Source: Candidatus Bipolaricaulota bacterium (GTDB lineage: Bacteria; Bipolaricaulota; Bipolaricaulia; UBA7950; UBA9294). From it: 7,311 nucleotides of DNA. A program made the translations under genes and the position numbers. Below, in pieces: positions 5,585 through 7,311 of this stretch. The stretch spans positions 1-7,311 of the forward strand of contig JAGGSM010000274.1 in assembly GCA_021159105.1 (NCBI GenBank), in the 5' to 3' direction. The notes below the pieces were generated by a model, which saw nothing but the letters and a program-made list of their open reading frames with translations, did no database searches and was not told the origin of the DNA. Each line of letters opens with the position of its first letter. The first letter of the stretch is position 1.

Positions 5585-7198
5585 TTACATGGTGCGAGGA
5601 GAGGTCTTGGCACCACAATCCTCCTCTTTACCCAATGGACTCACCGGCGGTGGGATCGCTACCCTCGCCCCTTGGAGAACCTTGCCACACACTCCCTTGA
5701 GTGGCGTCCGGAGTAGATACCGCTTCCCTTGATGACGTACCTCCACTTCCTCCAGTGTCTCCAAGTCGCGCAGGATGTCCGCCCATTCAAGCTTCCAGCC
5801 TCTCGTGTTCAGCCGTTGTGTAAGTTCGTGCATCAGGAGCAGAGCAAGAAAGCTTACAAACAGATGACCAGTGATTGTCAGATCCGTCTTGTGAAAGATC
5901 GGTCTTGTCTCCAATAGTGACTTTGCTGTCCGGAAGAACCGCTCCACCGTGAGCAGGTGCTTGTATTGGAGAGCCACCTCGGGAGCGGGAAGGTCGGTGT
6001 TCGTTCGCAACACCCACTTACCATCATAGCGGGCTTCCGCTTTAACCCTCTCGTAGGAGATCCCCACCGCGTCCTTCTTGGCAGTGAGGTAGCGGCGAAA
6101 CCCGCGATTCCCAACCAGCGCCTTCGTCCCCTGTTTCAGCTTCTTCTCGATCCCTTCTAAGATTGACTCGCGATCCCGAGCGTCCTTCTTCGCCTGGTCC
6201 GGGTTGTAGCACACGATGTAGCGGCGATCGTCAATGTTGACTTCCTTTACGTGCAGGTTCTCTTCCAGTACATGGTAACGGCCGGGATGAGACAGAACCT
6301 TCTCTCCCACCTCTCTCACCCGCCGCATCCTAACTCCCAGGATGTACCCCACATCTCGCTCTTCAAGTGACTCGATGACAGAGGTGCTGACCATCCCCCT
6401 GTCGGCGACAAAACACACCTTGCTCAACCCGAACCGTTCCTTAGCGCGATCTACCACCGGGAGAAGAGCCTTCGCATCAGAGGAGTTCCCCGGAAAGATG
6501 GTGCAGCTCAGTGGCCGCCCATCTTGGGTGAGAAGCGCACCAACTACCACCTGGTGTAAGTCGGGACGGTGGTCCTTGGAGTGACCATACTCCCCCAAAC
6601 TCTCTCCTCCCTCTCCCTCGAAGTAGAAGCTCGTCGTGTCGAAGAACACCAGCTCAAGTGAGGTGAACAAGTTGCGGTTCAAGTGGAACAGGTCTTCCTC
6701 GATCTTCTCCTGGTTCTCCCCTAGCCAGGCCATCGCCCGGTACATGTGGTGCAGGCCAAGCTCTTGCGTTCCTGGGACATCAACATCCCGTAGGAACCTC
6801 ATCCCCTGTCGATCCGAGCCTGACTCGAACAGACGATGTACAACTGCAGCGAAGATCGCTCTCTCCACGTCAAACTGGAACTTCCTCCCTGCAAGATGGT
6901 GGTCGAGGATGCGATCGATCCCAAGCTCCTTCCACAGGCGACCGAACACAAGTGCCGGTCCGATCCGTCGTGTAGACAGGGCCTCCAGTTCACCGTTCTT
7001 GTGTGCCTCCTGGATCCGTACTCGTTCGGCAAATCTCCCTAGAGAACGAACCAGCACATCCACCTGTCCCTTGGCATGCAGCCGGTCCAATCGGCCCAGG
7101 GTAGCGACGATACGTTGACGCGTTTGTTTCCCTTCCCGATGGTTCTCTACTAGCTGGAGGTATTCATAGTTCCCGGCCCGCTTAACTCTGACAAACAT
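5585..7198 (-). CDS. IS1634/IS4-like family DDE transposase
   Basis: A 537-residue transposase catalysing cut-and-paste or copy movement of the element. The N-terminus (MFVRVKRAGNYEYLQLVEN followed by RQRIVATLGRLD) is the standard start of this family. The RNase H-fold catalytic residues can be placed: Asp187 in VFFDTTSFYFEG, Asp266 in CFVADRGMVS, and Glu419 in KHLLTVERFFRTAKSLLETRP. GHLFVSFLALLL (444-455) is the usual downstream helix. The frame is uninterrupted, so the enzyme may be active. The ATG at 7198 is preceded by AGGAGGG at a 4-base spacing. The last 20 residues, after VAIPPPVSPLG, look divergent, and the frame continues open beyond the stop, so the C-terminus may be altered. It faces rsmH tail to tail. 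Confidence 0.95.
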   Translation of the reverse strand: MFVRVKRAGNYEYLQLVENHREGKQTRQRIVATLGRLDRLHAKGQVDVLVRSLGRFAERVRIQEAHKNGELEALSTRRIGPALVFGRLWKELGIDRILDHHLAGRKFQFDVERAIFAAVVHRLFESGSDRQGMRFLRDVDVPGTQELGLHHMYRAMAWLGENQEKIEEDLFHLNRNLFTSLELVFFDTTSFYFEGEGGESLGEYGHSKDHRPDLHQVVVGALLTQDGRPLSCTIFPGNSSDAKALLPVVDRAKERFGLSKVCFVADRGMVSTSVIESLEERDVGYILGVRMRRVREVGEKVLSHPGRYHVLEENLHVKEVNIDDRRYIVCYNPDQAKKDARDRESILEGIEKKLKQGTKALVGNRGFRRYLTAKKDAVGISYERVKAEARYDGKWVLRTNTDLPAPEVALQYKHLLTVERFFRTAKSLLETRPIFHKTDLTITGHLFVSFLALLLMHELTQRLNTRGWKLEWADILRDLETLEEVEVRHQGKRYLLRTPLKGVCGKVLQGARVAIPPPVSPLGKEEDCGAKTSPRTM

Positions 7199-7222
7199 AT
7201 GCCCTCCTTGTCTACCACCTCC

Positions 7223-7251
7223 ATACTAGCACAAATATCCGTCTAAAACAA
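7223..7251 (-). promoter_or_regulatory. Promoter of the transposase gene
   Basis: On the minus strand, TTGTTT (7246-7251), a 17-base spacer, then TAGTAT (7223-7228) preceded by TGC as an extended -10. Transcription would begin near 7216, leaving a leader of about 18 nt with the Shine-Dalgarno inside it. The promoter sits within the proposed right end of the element, so the insertion sequence carries its own expression signal. Confidence 0.55.
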
Positions 7252-7311
7252 GCATTGGATGAAGACTGTTGGCACCGCATTCTACGAGATTCAGAAACTC
7301 GATCCCAGCAG

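Larger units (their letters stand above)
5465..7271 (-). mobile_element. Insertion sequence, IS1634/IS4-like, ends tentative
   Basis: An insertion sequence of about 1.8 kb built around a single DDE transposase gene. The element itself is certain from the transposase; the ends are not. The best candidate terminal inverted repeat is CGACCGTCTTCA (5465-5476) against CAACAGTCTTCA, read on the minus strand from 7271 to 7260, matching at 10 of 12 positions. It lies just outside the transposase promoter on the right and just after the in-frame downstream stop on the left. No flanking target duplication was seen with these ends, and a shared 7-mer is expected by chance about once in such a comparison. 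The boundaries should be read as approximate. Confidence 0.45.

Noticed and set aside
7285..7301. Near-perfect palindrome CGAGATTCAGAAACTCG at the right edge
   Set aside because: It has one mismatched pair in the arms and lies outside the proposed element end, with the next gene not in view; no role can be supported.
1..7311. CRISPR array, toxin-antitoxin or phage-defence genes
   Set aside because: No regularly spaced direct repeats and no such protein families were seen in any frame.

Overview
This is a bacterial chromosomal segment of moderate to fairly high GC. It carries Shine-Dalgarno motifs of the AGGAGG type before most genes, sigma70-like promoters, a bacterial 16S rRNA methyltransferase (rsmH) and an insertion sequence. 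The phylum cannot be fixed from this window. A solitary branched-chain amino-acid-type binding protein, rsmH lying outside the usual division/cell-wall (dcw) cluster, and a large IS1634/IS4-like transposase suggest a less-studied environmental lineage, but that is only an impression.

Layout. Positions 64-1246 (minus strand) hold a two-gene unit: a short-chain flavodoxin followed by a metallo-beta-lactamase-fold hydrolase. A palindrome and a possible promoter lie upstream of it. Positions 1313-1581 carry no gene. Positions 1582-1871 (plus strand) form the most unusual part. A near-consensus promoter is followed by about 175 nt able to fold into a branched RNA that ends in a strong intrinsic terminator. 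Directly after it comes a 19-codon reading frame with an excellent ribosome binding site, whose stop overlaps the start of the next gene (TAATG). That gene, 1871-3088, encodes a secreted Peripla_BP_6/LivJ-type solute-binding protein and ends at its own terminator. No permease or ATPase gene accompanies it here.

Positions 3139-3453 lack a convincing gene but are dense in inverted repeats that can fold in two mutually exclusive ways. Positions 3454-4242 (minus) encode a class I SAM-dependent methyltransferase with a good promoter, divergent from rsmH (4500-5456, plus). The right quarter is an insertion sequence whose DDE transposase (5585-7198, minus) looks full length. Its outer ends are tentatively placed near 5465 and 7271. 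A coding-like 36-codon stretch continues in frame after the transposase stop.

How the genes relate. Flavodoxin plus MBL hydrolase may form a small redox or stress operon, superficially like a split flavodiiron protein but with different metal ligands. The binding protein appears to be controlled at both transcription (leader terminator) and translation (coupled leader peptide). The other genes look like independent single-gene units.
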